Source: Pedobacter ginsengisoli (GTDB taxonomy: Bacteria; Bacteroidota; Bacteroidia; Sphingobacteriales; Sphingobacteriaceae). From it: DNA of 64,000 bases. Below the pieces are notes generated by a model, which saw only the letters and a list, made by a program, of their open reading frames with translations, was not told where the DNA came from and searched no databases. Shown here one piece after another: positions 8,417 through 17,363 of this stretch (position 1 is its first letter; every line of letters begins with the position of its first letter). The translations under genes were made by a program, and so were the position numbers. The stretch lies in the NCBI RefSeq assembly GCF_002736205.1, contig NZ_CP024091.1:310001-374000 (forward strand). Direction: 5' to 3'.

Positions 8417-10855
8417 ATGAAGTTACGTTTATGTTCGCTCCTGATTACGGTGCTGATTCCTTCGTTAATTAAGGCCCAGAATATGCAGCAGCTTAATGCT
8501 GCGGAGATAAAGCAGGGTCTTGAAGGTTTGAATGTTGCTGGCAGTGTTTTATATGTTGCTGCTCATCCTGATGATGAAAATACCAGGTTGTTGGGTTATC
8601 TGGCAAAAGAAAAAAAGGTTAGAGCCGGTTATTTGTCGCTGACAAGAGGCGATGGAGGGCAAAATCTTATTGGTAATGAACAGGCAGAATTGCTAGGGTT
8701 GATACGGACCCAGGAATTGCTGGCAGCCAGACGCACAGATGGTGCCGAGCAGTTTTTTACAAGAGCAAATGACTTTGGCTTCTCTAAGAATCCTGAAGAG
8801 AGTTTCAAGATCTGGGATAAGTCGAAGATACTTGCAGATGTTGTTTGGGTGATCCGAAAGTTTCAACCTGATGTGATCATTACACGCTTTCCCGAAGATT
8901 CGCGTGCTGGTCATGGCCATCATTCAGGATCTGCAATACTTGCCCATGAAGCATTTTTGGCAGCTGCAGATCCAAAACAATTTCCTGAACAGCTTGCTTA
9001 TGTAAAACCATGGAAGGCGAAACGCATCCTTTGGAATACTTTTAATTTTGGTGGTAACAATACTACTTCAGATGATCAGCTGAAAATTGATGTTGGTGGC
9101 TATAATGCTTTATTAGGTAAAAGTTATGGAGAAATTGCTGCCGAAAGCAGATCTAATCATAGAAGTCAGGGATTTGGTTCCTCCAGACAACGTGGATCAG
9201 CAATTGAATTTTTTAGCTATGTAGCAGGTGAAAAGGCTTCGAAAGATATATTTGAGGGGATAGATTTTACACTTAATCGTTTCCCTGGAAATGGAGAAGT
9301 ACAAAAGCTTGTATCTGAAATTAACGCTGAGTATGATATAGCTGATCCATCTAAATCGGTAATAAAACTTTTGAAGCTTAGGCAATTGGTTAAAGGTAAA
9401 CCTTTTAAGCAGAGTTTGCTGGATGATCTGATTTTAGCTTGTGCAGGTATATGGTTTGAAAGTGCTGCGGTAAATTCATTCTATGCTATAAATTCCCCTG
9501 TAGATGTTAGGATACAGGCTATTGCGAGGGCTAAACAGGGTTTTCCTTTAAAGATTAGCATTGAAGAAATTAACAGTAAAGCTTCTTTTGATTTGCCACT
9601 TAATCAGTTCGTTTCGGAGGACAAAACAATAGCTACTGCTGGTACGGGGATTACTCAGCCCTATTGGCTTGAAAAGAAACATACTTTAGGTTCATATGTA
9701 GTTGATTCATTATCAAAGATAGGATTGGCAGAAAATCCAATTGGCTTAAGTGGTCTGTTCCGGATTAAAATTGGAGATGAGGTGATTGAAAAGAAACGGT
9801 CTGTAGTTTATAAATATACAGATCAGGTTCGTGGAGAAATTTATCAGCCACTGGTAATTGGTCCGCCGGTTACAGCAACTATGAGCGAAAAGGCATTTAT
9901 GTTTATTAATAATGAGCCTAAAAGAATAATTGTTCAATTAAAAAGCTTTAAGGAAAACGCTTCAGGGGTATTGAAGCCTGAAGTGCCTGTTGGATGGAAG
10001 GTTACTCCGGAAGATATTAGTTTTAACATTGCTAAAAAAGGTGAGGAACAGGCGGTGGAATTTACAATTATCCCGTCTGGAAATACGATTAGCGGTAATT
10101 TGGCTTTGAATGTTGTTGTTGAAGGGAAAGCATATAACCGCGGTTTACACGTAATAGATTATGAGCATATACCTACGCAAACACTTTTTCCATTTGCTGA
10201 AGCAAAAGTGGATAAAGTTGATTTAAAATTGGCCGGAAAGCGAATAGGTTACATTGCAGGAGCGGGAGATTTAGTTCCGGAGTCATTAAAGCAGATTGGC
10301 TACGATGTTATAAATTTAACTGCCGGACAGGTTATAAATGGTGATTTGTCGGGGTTTGATGCTATTATTGCTGGAGTAAGGTTATATAACGTAAACGAAC
10401 AAATGAAGGGCATGCAGCCTAAATTGATGAAGTACGTAAATGATGGTGGTACTTTGCTTGTTCAATATAACGTAAATGGGCCATTAAAAATCAATAATTT
10501 AGGGCCATATCCTTTTAGTCTGTCACGTGATAGGGTAACCGAAGAAGATGCCAAGGTGACGATACTGAAGTCTGACGACCCTGTTTTAAATTATCCTAAC
10601 AAAATTACAGATAAAGACTTTGAAGGATGGGTACAAGAGCGAGGATTGTATTTTGTTACAGATGCTGATCAAAAGTACAGGGCGTTATTGGGGATGCATG
10701 ATAATGGTGAAAGTGAGAAAACAGGCTCATTAATTATCGCGGATTATGGTAAAGGCAGATTTGTTTATACCGGCCTTTCGTTTTTTAGACAATTACCAGC
10801 AGGCGTTCCTGGAGCATACAGATTGTTTGTGAATTTAATATCAGTTAAGAAATAA
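8417..10855 (+). CDS. PIG-L (LmbE-like) family deacetylase with C-terminal glutamine-amidotransferase-like domain
   Basis: An 812-residue exported protein with a signal peptide ending near IKA (residue 20). The PIG-L domain starts with the zinc motif AHPDDE at residues 49-54, followed by LSLTRGDGGQN and the second metal motif AGHGHHSGSA. Family members remove acetyl groups from N-acetylglucosamine-type substrates. The middle (about residues 490-570) resembles a NEW3-like beta domain, and the C-terminal part, from KRIGYIAGAGDLVPESL, has a ThuA/class-I amidotransferase-like fold. This three-part layout is common in Bacteroidetes. The gene leads a set with a small membrane peptide, an SSS transporter and a BNR-repeat protein, pointing to salvage of an amino-sugar glycoconjugate; the exact substrate is unknown. 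Confidence 0.85.
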   Translation: MKLRLCSLLITVLIPSLIKAQNMQQLNAAEIKQGLEGLNVAGSVLYVAAHPDDENTRLLGYLAKEKKVRAGYLSLTRGDGGQNLIGNEQAELLGLIRTQELLAARRTDGAEQFFTRANDFGFSKNPEESFKIWDKSKILADVVWVIRKFQPDVIITRFPEDSRAGHGHHSGSAILAHEAFLAAADPKQFPEQLAYVKPWKAKRILWNTFNFGGNNTTSDDQLKIDVGGYNALLGKSYGEIAAESRSNHRSQGFGSSRQRGSAIEFFSYVAGEKASKDIFEGIDFTLNRFPGNGEVQKLVSEINAEYDIADPSKSVIKLLKLRQLVKGKPFKQSLLDDLILACAGIWFESAAVNSFYAINSPVDVRIQAIARAKQGFPLKISIEEINSKASFDLPLNQFVSEDKTIATAGTGITQPYWLEKKHTLGSYVVDSLSKIGLAENPIGLSGLFRIKIGDEVIEKKRSVVYKYTDQVRGEIYQPLVIGPPVTATMSEKAFMFINNEPKRIIVQLKSFKENASGVLKPEVPVGWKVTPEDISFNIAKKGEEQAVEFTIIPSGNTISGNLALNVVVEGKAYNRGLHVIDYEHIPTQTLFPFAEAKVDKVDLKLAGKRIGYIAGAGDLVPESLKQIGYDVINLTAGQVINGDLSGFDAIIAGVRLYNVNEQMKGMQPKLMKYVNDGGTLLVQYNVNGPLKINNLGPYPFSLSRDRVTEEDAKVTILKSDDPVLNYPNKITDKDFEGWVQERGLYFVTDADQKYRALLGMHDNGESEKTGSLIIADYGKGRFVYTGLSFFRQLPAGVPGAYRLFVNLISVKK

Positions 10856-10866
10856 TATAAAACAGC

Positions 10867-11016
10867 ATGGCAGAGCATGACAACCCGGTACCAGAAAACC
10901 CAGAACAAGAGTTACCCCCTTTTGTTAAAACCTGGAAACAGTTTTACCGGTTGCTAATTGGCTGGCTTATATTTCTTATCCTAATCTTTTACGCATTTAC
11001 AAAATATTTCGAATGA
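10867..11016 (+). CDS. Small single-pass membrane protein coupled to the SSS symporter
   Basis: A 49-residue open frame with an acidic, proline-rich cytoplasmic start (MAEHDNPVPENPEQE), a basic-aromatic stretch and one strong membrane helix (about residues 29-44, LLIGWLIFLILIFYAF). It begins 11 bases after the PIG-L stop codon. Its TGA overlaps the ATG of the symporter as ATGA, so the two are probably translationally coupled. The size, position and overlap make it a likely accessory subunit or stability factor of the transporter, although I know no named family. It is below common gene-calling length limits. Confidence 0.7.
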   Translation: MAEHDNPVPENPEQELPPFVKTWKQFYRLLIGWLIFLILIFYAFTKYFE

Positions 11017-12725
11017 GTATTATAGATTGGGCGGTATTAATTCTTACACTTGTTGTAATTGTAGCTTACGGTATTTATAAAAGTCGAGGGGCTCAAAATA
11101 TTCAAGGGTATTTACTTGGTAATCAGTCATTACCATGGTATCATGTATGTCTTTCTGTTATGGCTACCCAGGCAAGTGCTATTACTTTCTTATCAGCACC
11201 AGGATTGGCTTACTCTTCGGGGATGAGTTTTGTGCAGTTTTATTTTGGTGTGCCTCTGGCAATGATTGTTTTGTGTATCACTTTTGTACCTATATTTCAT
11301 CGTTTAAAGGTGTATACAGCTTATGAATATCTTGAACAGCGGTTTGATCTTAAAACTAGGGCATTAACAGCGTTTCTTTTTCTTGTACAAAGAGGGCTTT
11401 CAACAGGTATTACCATTTATGCTCCTTCAATTATTCTTTCTACCATTTTAAATATAAATACTACTTATACAACATTGTTTATTGGAAGTCTGGTAGTGTT
11501 TTATACAGTTTATGGAGGTACAAAGGCAGTTTCCTACACACAGATGCTGCAAATGAGCATCATATTTTGTGGTTTATTTGCGGCAGGTGTTATGGTGGTC
11601 CATTTGCTTCCAGCTGATATTGGTTTTATGAAAGCGATAAGTATAGCGGGTAAAATGGGTAGGGCTAATGCAATAGATTTTACTTTTGATCTTAACAACC
11701 AGTATACCGTTTGGACCGGATTGCTTGGAGGCTTCTTTTTACAATTATCTTATTTTGGTACAGATCAAAGTCAGGTAGGACGATATTTATCAGGCGCATC
11801 TGTTAGTCAGAGTAGATTGGGATTGTTAATGAATGGTCTTGTTAAAATACCTATGCAGTTCCTTATATTATTAATTGGGGTGCTGGTGTTTACATTCTAT
11901 CAATATAATAAACCACCAATCTTTTTCAACAGCTTTGAACTGAATAAACTTGAAAACAGTAAGTATAGCCCAGAACTTGATAGAATTAAAGCTGATTATG
12001 ATAAAGCTTTTAAGGAAAAGCAGATTGAAGTTAACAAAATGAATGTTGTTCTGGATCAGGCTGATCAATTATTAATTGACCAACAGAGAAAGGCATTGCA
12101 GCAAGCGGATGAAAATGAGAAGCAAATAAGGCAACAGGCTACTGATTTAATGGTTAAAAATGATGAGCATGCAAATACAAAAGATAACAATTATATATTT
12201 CTAAGTTTTGTAACTCAGTATTTACCACAAGGTTTAATCGGATTGTTAATCGCAATTATATTTCTTGCTTCGATGGGGTCTACTGCAAGTGCTTTAAATT
12301 CTTTGGCATCAACAACAGTAATTGATATTTATAAGCGATTAATTAAAAAGGATGCGTCAGATCATGAATATTTGCAAGCTTCGAGACTTGCAACTGTGTT
12401 TTGGGGAGTGATTTGTATTGTTATGGCACTTTATGCTAGTAAGATAGGGAATTTGCTGGAGGCGGTAAATATACTTGGGTCATATGTTTATGGTACTATA
12501 CTAGGTGTGTTTTTAGTGGCTTTTTATGTAAGGCATGTGAATGGGAAAGCTGTGTTTTTTGCAGCCTTAGCAACTGAAGCAGTGATTGTAATTATTGGTA
12601 AACTTGATCTGGTAGCTTACTTATGGTTGAACGTGATAGGCTGTTTGTTAGTAGTTCTTTTGTCTGTAATTATTCAAAGTTTAATGAAGAAACCTGAAAT
12701 TGCCAATGAGAAAAATAGTATTTAA
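11013..12725 (+). CDS. Sodium:solute symporter (SSS family)
   Basis: A 570-residue inner-membrane Na+-coupled importer with about 13-14 helices. The SSS signature is visible in SLSVMATQASAITFLSAPGLAY near the start, in the YTVYGGTKAVSYTQMLQM region and in ASMGSTASALNSLASTTVIDIY. Between helices, about residues 295-390 form a long charged, coiled-coil-prone insertion (ELDRIKADYDKAFKEKQ and onwards) that most sugar SSS carriers lack. The transported solute is probably a sugar, amino sugar or sialic-acid-like molecule, judging only from the deacetylase and sialidase-like neighbours. Its ATG overlaps the stop of the small membrane gene, and its end overlaps the next gene by about 20 bases. Confidence 0.88.
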   Translation: MSIIDWAVLILTLVVIVAYGIYKSRGAQNIQGYLLGNQSLPWYHVCLSVMATQASAITFLSAPGLAYSSGMSFVQFYFGVPLAMIVLCITFVPIFHRLKVYTAYEYLEQRFDLKTRALTAFLFLVQRGLSTGITIYAPSIILSTILNINTTYTTLFIGSLVVFYTVYGGTKAVSYTQMLQMSIIFCGLFAAGVMVVHLLPADIGFMKAISIAGKMGRANAIDFTFDLNNQYTVWTGLLGGFFLQLSYFGTDQSQVGRYLSGASVSQSRLGLLMNGLVKIPMQFLILLIGVLVFTFYQYNKPPIFFNSFELNKLENSKYSPELDRIKADYDKAFKEKQIEVNKMNVVLDQADQLLIDQQRKALQQADENEKQIRQQATDLMVKNDEHANTKDNNYIFLSFVTQYLPQGLIGLLIAIIFLASMGSTASALNSLASTTVIDIYKRLIKKDASDHEYLQASRLATVFWGVICIVMALYASKIGNLLEAVNILGSYVYGTILGVFLVAFYVRHVNGKAVFFAALATEAVIVIIGKLDLVAYLWLNVIGCLLVVLLSVIIQSLMKKPEIANEKNSI

Positions 12726-13767
12726 TATGGTAAGAAGTTTTTTAACTGTTTTTATCTGGACAATTTCTGTAGCTATAGCATTTGGCCAGCAAGTATGGAA
12801 GAAAACGACAGATGAGTTGATATTTAATAATCCTCCATTTGAACAATGCCATGCATCTACATTAGTTGAAATTGATGGAGGAAAACTAATGGCTGCATGG
12901 TTTGGGGGAAGCCATGAAGGAAGTAAAGATGTAAGGATCTGGTTGTCTGTGAATGAACATGGAAAATGGACTAGTCCGGTTGCTGTTGCAGATGGCAAAG
13001 TTAATGGTGAATGGTCATATCCATTATGGAATCCGGTATTGTTTAAGACAAAGAAGGGGAGGATTTTTTTATTTTATAAAGAGGGACCTTCGCCTAGAGA
13101 ATGGTGGGGAATGGTGCAAACTTCAGATGACAACGGAAAGACGTGGTCAGCTAAAAGCAGGTTGCCAGAAGGAGTGTTAGGGCCAATAAAAAATAAACCC
13201 ATTGAGTTAGCTGATGGAACAATTTTATCTCCATCAAGTACTGAGACGGATGAAAAATGGAGCGTTCACATTGAAAAATCCACGGATGGAGGTAAAACAT
13301 GGGTAATTATTCCTGTTGATCCAGATAGTAAATTTGATGTGATTCAACCAAGCATATTGGTATATGGAGGTAAGAAGTTACAGATACTATGCCGCAGTAA
13401 GCAGGGAGCAGTGGTTGAGTCATGGTCTGATGATAATGGAAAAACATGGGGTAAATTAAATGCGACCACTTTAATGAATCCTAATTCAGGAACTGATGCG
13501 CAAACGTTAAAAAACGGCACGCACATGATTGTTTATAACCCAACTGTTCCAGGAAAGGAATGGTTTAATGGACGCTATAAACTAAATGTGGCCTTATCAG
13601 AAGATGGGAAAAACTGGGCTGATATTTTGAAACTTGAAGATGGTGATACAAAGAAAGAGTTTAGTTATCCGGCAATTATCCAATCTAAAGACGGAAAAGT
13701 TCATATTACTTATACTTTTGATAGGAGGAATATTAAGCACGTAGTACTCCAGCAGGTAAAAAAATAA
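12706..13767 (+). CDS. BNR-repeat sialidase-like exported protein
   Basis: A beta-propeller protein of the BNR_2/sialidase-like superfamily with an N-terminal signal peptide ending near IAFGQ. Asp-box repeats of the SxDxGxTW type are visible: SDDNGKTWSA, STDGGKTWVI, SDDNGKTWGK, and a degenerate SEDGKNW. The N-terminal part reads CHASTLVEIDGGKLMAAWFGG and lacks the FRIP motif of true GH33 sialidases, so sialidase activity is not assured and the substrate may be another glycan. I chose the ATG at 12706, which overlaps the symporter end by 20 bases; the ATG at 12727, one base past the symporter stop, also gives a good signal peptide. It ends the operon at a strong terminator. Confidence 0.75.
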   Translation: MRKIVFNMVRSFLTVFIWTISVAIAFGQQVWKKTTDELIFNNPPFEQCHASTLVEIDGGKLMAAWFGGSHEGSKDVRIWLSVNEHGKWTSPVAVADGKVNGEWSYPLWNPVLFKTKKGRIFLFYKEGPSPREWWGMVQTSDDNGKTWSAKSRLPEGVLGPIKNKPIELADGTILSPSSTETDEKWSVHIEKSTDGGKTWVIIPVDPDSKFDVIQPSILVYGGKKLQILCRSKQGAVVESWSDDNGKTWGKLNATTLMNPNSGTDAQTLKNGTHMIVYNPTVPGKEWFNGRYKLNVALSEDGKNWADILKLEDGDTKKEFSYPAIIQSKDGKVHITYTFDRRNIKHVVLQQVKK

Positions 13768-13804
13768 AAAACCGGATGCTGATATATGGCATCCGGTTTT
13801 TTAT
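13766..13804. terminator. Bidirectional rho-independent terminator
   Basis: ACCGGATGC (13771-13779) and GCATCCGGT (13789-13797) pair perfectly around a 9-base loop and are flanked by A-run and T-run. It lies between convergent genes, so it can stop transcription from both sides. Confidence 0.9.
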
Positions 13805-13835
13805 TTTACAGACTTAGTTTCTGTGATTTAAATTA

Positions 13836-14690
13836 CTATTTTTTTGCTTCAGCTAATAAGCCTGTATGTAATCTGATATACTCAGGGTTTTTGATTTCAG
13901 TAGCTAATTTTATTCCTTCTTCTGCTGTAGCGGCAGCACCTTTTTTATCTCCTGATTTTAATTGAACTCGACCTTTTAATAATTTAACCCAAGGAGCTTT
14001 AGGATCTGCAGTTTCGGCAGCTGTAGCCCATTCAAGAGCCTTACTTAGGTCTTTCCCAGATTCAAGATAATAGTACGCGGCCTGGAAGTAGGGTTTTTTG
14101 TCACCTTTCATTGCTTCATCAATACCCGCCATAACTTTGGCATCGAAATCGGTAGTTAGATCAATAGTCAAAGCCGTGTTCTCCCACATTAACTGTAATT
14201 TGGCAGTAGCTGGATAAACATCTGCAAATTGAATAGTAAATGTTTCTACTTTTTCTTTAAGCTTAGTTGGCTTAACCTTTATACGTAAAAAATCATCACT
14301 TTCTTTATACTCGTAAGCACCCCATTGTTTTGATCCTTTATTTATGATTACAGTCCATTCACTTTCACCGGGAATTGTAAATAATTCATATTCTCCTGCA
14401 GCAAGATCTTTGCCCCCAATTTTAACTGCTTCAGTAAAAGCAATGGTAGTTGCAGAGTTGGCACCAGTTCGCCATACGGAGCCATATGGTTCTAGTCCAC
14501 CAAAGATTTTGCGTCCTTTAGTGTTTGGGCGAGAATAACTGATTGTTACTTTACCCAAACCAAAATCCTGAGAAATGGTTTGTCCTGAGCTTGGTTGAGG
14601 CATTTTTAAGCCTTGCGCTTTAAGCTCAGATTGTAATGATACCGCCAGGGCAATAAACAGTACTGTCGTTAATGTCTTTTTCATGATCAT
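13836..14690 (-). CDS. DUF2911 protein with C-terminal TPR-like repeats
   Basis: A 284-residue exported protein; two in-frame ATGs (14690 and 14684) precede a signal peptide ending near ELKAQ. The DUF2911 core covers about residues 30-175: TISYSRPNTKGRKIFGGL, YGSVWRTGANSATTI, LAAGEYELFTIPG, WGAYEYKESDDFLR and LMWENTALTIDL are its typical motifs. The C-terminal 90 residues are helical, with an Ala-rich TPR-like pattern (ALEWATAAETADPKAPWVKL). The family is common and abundant in the envelope of Bacteroidetes, with unknown function. It is transcribed divergently from the M1 peptidase gene. Confidence 0.87.
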   Translation of the reverse strand: MIMKKTLTTVLFIALAVSLQSELKAQGLKMPQPSSGQTISQDFGLGKVTISYSRPNTKGRKIFGGLEPYGSVWRTGANSATTIAFTEAVKIGGKDLAAGEYELFTIPGESEWTVIINKGSKQWGAYEYKESDDFLRIKVKPTKLKEKVETFTIQFADVYPATAKLQLMWENTALTIDLTTDFDAKVMAGIDEAMKGDKKPYFQAAYYYLESGKDLSKALEWATAAETADPKAPWVKLLKGRVQLKSGDKKGAAATAEEGIKLATEIKNPEYIRLHTGLLAEAKK

Positions 14691-14705
14691 AAATTTGTTT
14701 TAGGT

Positions 14706-14727
14706 GATCAGTCAATTTAAACTGATC
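14706..14727. promoter_or_regulatory. Inverted repeat between divergent genes
   Basis: GATCAGT (14706-14712) and ACTGATC (14721-14727) are perfect inverted copies separated by eight bases. The element lies between the divergent DUF2911 and M1 peptidase genes, 16 bases from the former's start, and could be an operator or a leader hairpin. No matching regulator is evident. Confidence 0.3.
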
Positions 14728-14796
14728 TAAGTTTTGTTGTCGCTAAATTACCACTTATTTAATGCTTTAATTCAACAAAATCTTAAATTCGCTGCT

Positions 14797-17361
14797 ATGG
14801 TTAATTTGCGCATTTTAATAGCTGTTTTAACGCTCTTTCTTATCTCATGTTCAGGCGCAAAATATGCCTCAAAACCGGTGTTGGAGACTGGAGTTTCTAA
14901 AAAGCTGGCTATTTATCGTAAATCAGTTTTAAGTAATATTAATTATAAGCTTGAGCTGGATATTCCTAAGGAAAGGAGTGAGGTAATAAACGCTGTTGAA
15001 GAAATTGTATTTCAGCTTGGTACTAATCAATATCCATTACAGTTGGATTTTAGAGAGGATGCAAAAAAGATCAAGAGTTTGCATGTAAATGGAGCATCTG
15101 TTATAGTTAATTATAAGGATGAACATTTAATTATTGATGCCAAATATTTAAACCAGGGTGAGAATTTAATAAGTTTAAACTTTGAAGCAGGTGAGGCTGC
15201 ACTGAACAGAAATAGTGATTATCTGTATACTTTGTTTGTTCCGGATAGGGCAAGGACTGTTTTTCCTTGCTTCGATCAGCCCGATTTAAAGGCAACATAT
15301 AATTTAACCTTAAAAATTCCTGCAGATTGGAAAGCATTGGCTAATGCTACATTAAAAGATTCGGTTGTTAATGATAATCGTAAAACTTATCGGTTTAATA
15401 CTTCAGATACTCTAAGCACCTATTTGTTTGCTTTTGCAGCAGGAAAATTTACACTTGCAAAAGGGAAGGTGGGATCTATGCTGAGCGATTTTTTATATAG
15501 AGAAACGGACTCACTGACAATAAAAAATAGCCTGGATGAAGTGTTTAATATCCATACAAAATCATTGGAGTATTTGGAGAAGTGGACCGGGATTCCTTAT
15601 CCTTTTCAAAAGTTCGGTTTTGTAGCTATTCCGGATTTTCAATTTGGAGGAATGGAACATGTAGGCGCAATTCAGTATAAATCGTCGGCCTTATTTTTAG
15701 ACGAAGGAGCAACTAAAGATCAGTTGAATGGGCGTAATAACCTGATAGCTCATGAAACCGCTCATATGTGGTTTGGAGATCTGGTTACGATGAATTGGTT
15801 TACTGATGTATGGATGAAAGAGGTTTTTGCAAATTTTATGGCCGATAAAAGCAGTGAGGGTATTACTGGAAAGGAAGCTTTTGACCTTAAGTTTTTGATA
15901 GATCATTTCCCTGCGGCTTACGGAGTGGACCGAACAACAGGATCAAATCCAATAAGGCAGGACTTGGATAATTTAAAGGATGCAGGAACACTTTACGGAA
16001 ATATCATTTACCATAAAGCCCCAATTATGATGAGGCAACTTGAACGCTTAATGGGAAAGGAGAAATTTCAATTGGGCGTACAGGAATACCTGAAAAAATT
16101 TGCAAATAAAAATGCATCATGGCCGGATCTTATAGCAATTCTTGATAAGTATTCGGATGATGATTTAATTAAATGGAATAAGGTTTGGGTAAACGAAACA
16201 GGAAGACCTTTAATAGATTATACAATTAAAGGAAATAATAATAAAATTAGCGAATTCATAATTAAACAAGCTCCAGAGTATGGAACAAACAGGATTTGGC
16301 CTCAAATAATAGAAGTTACTCTATATTACCCTGATCGTAGTAAAGATTTAACAATTAACCTAAATAGCAAAGAAGTAGAATTAAAAGAAGCAGAAGGTAT
16401 GGAAATTCCATCCTACGTTCTGTTTAACTCGTCGGGGCAAGGATATGGTGTCTGGCCATTAGATAAGGCAATGTTTGGTGGAATATATTTGATTGATAAA
16501 CCATTGGACAGGGCCTCTGCATACATCTCCCTATATGAGAATATGTTAAATAGAAGGTATATTAAACCATCTGATTTATTGAATTTGTTTCTAAAAGGCT
16601 TGGACCAGGAAAAAGAGGAGCTAAATCTGAAATTGATAACCAATTATATCATTAGTATTTATTGGGGATTTATTTCTAACTCAGAGCGTTCGGCCTTATC
16701 TTCTCTGTTGGAAAATAGCTTGTGGAGTGCTATGCAAAAACAAAGTTTACCTAATAATAAGAAAGTGCTTTTTAAGACATACCAGGACGTATATTTATCA
16801 GTTAAGGGAGGGGACCGGTTAAATACAATTTGGAAAAGCCAAAAAGTTCCGGTGGGATTAAAGCTTACCGAAGACGATTATACATCATTGGCTTTTTCTC
16901 TTGTTCTAAGAGGCGGTGATAGTTCAATTTTAGATAAACAGCTTAAGCGAATAAGTAATATTGACAGAAGAAAAAGATTTGAATTTATTATGCCAGCTGT
17001 ATCTCCATCAGAAACAAAGAGGGACGCCTTCTTTAAGAGCCTTGAACTAAAATCAAATAGAGAAAAGGAATCAAATGTTGGTGCTGCTTTATATTATCTT
17101 CATCATCCTTTAAGGCAAGCTAGTTCTTTTAAATACCTCAAAAAGAGTTTAGATATGTTGCTGGAAATACAGCGAACCGGAGATATCTTTTTTCCTCAAA
17201 ATTGGCTACAGGCTACGTTTGGTTATTATCAGAGTGCTGAAGCTGCAAAGGTTGTTCAAGAGTTTTTAGAAAAAAATCCACGATATAATCCAAAGTTGAA
17301 AGCTAAAATTCTGCAATGCTCTGATAACTTGTTCAGAGCACGGAAATTATTAAATGAATAG
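14797..17361 (+). CDS. M1-family zinc aminopeptidase, lipoprotein
   Basis: An 854-residue metallopeptidase. I chose the ATG at 14797 because it gives a clean lipoprotein signal (LFLISCSG); an upstream start at 14734 would add 21 residues before the signal. The exopeptidase motif GGMEH is at residues 284-288, the zinc motif HETAH at 319-323 and the third ligand Glu at 342, exactly the HEXXH-18-E spacing of M1 enzymes. The N-terminal beta domain covers about residues 50-230 and the helical C-terminal domain the last 350. It probably trims N-terminal residues from peptides at the cell envelope. The WMKEVFANF segment replaces the usual WLNEGFA. Confidence 0.9.
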   Translation: MVNLRILIAVLTLFLISCSGAKYASKPVLETGVSKKLAIYRKSVLSNINYKLELDIPKERSEVINAVEEIVFQLGTNQYPLQLDFREDAKKIKSLHVNGASVIVNYKDEHLIIDAKYLNQGENLISLNFEAGEAALNRNSDYLYTLFVPDRARTVFPCFDQPDLKATYNLTLKIPADWKALANATLKDSVVNDNRKTYRFNTSDTLSTYLFAFAAGKFTLAKGKVGSMLSDFLYRETDSLTIKNSLDEVFNIHTKSLEYLEKWTGIPYPFQKFGFVAIPDFQFGGMEHVGAIQYKSSALFLDEGATKDQLNGRNNLIAHETAHMWFGDLVTMNWFTDVWMKEVFANFMADKSSEGITGKEAFDLKFLIDHFPAAYGVDRTTGSNPIRQDLDNLKDAGTLYGNIIYHKAPIMMRQLERLMGKEKFQLGVQEYLKKFANKNASWPDLIAILDKYSDDDLIKWNKVWVNETGRPLIDYTIKGNNNKISEFIIKQAPEYGTNRIWPQIIEVTLYYPDRSKDLTINLNSKEVELKEAEGMEIPSYVLFNSSGQGYGVWPLDKAMFGGIYLIDKPLDRASAYISLYENMLNRRYIKPSDLLNLFLKGLDQEKEELNLKLITNYIISIYWGFISNSERSALSSLLENSLWSAMQKQSLPNNKKVLFKTYQDVYLSVKGGDRLNTIWKSQKVPVGLKLTEDDYTSLAFSLVLRGGDSSILDKQLKRISNIDRRKRFEFIMPAVSPSETKRDAFFKSLELKSNREKESNVGAALYYLHHPLRQASSFKYLKKSLDMLLEIQRTGDIFFPQNWLQATFGYYQSAEAAKVVQEFLEKNPRYNPKLKAKILQCSDNLFRARKLLNE

Positions 17362-17363
17362 CA

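Noticed and set aside
12706..13767. Naming the BNR protein a true sialidase (GH33)
   Set aside because: The FRIP motif is missing and Asp boxes occur in many unrelated propellers.
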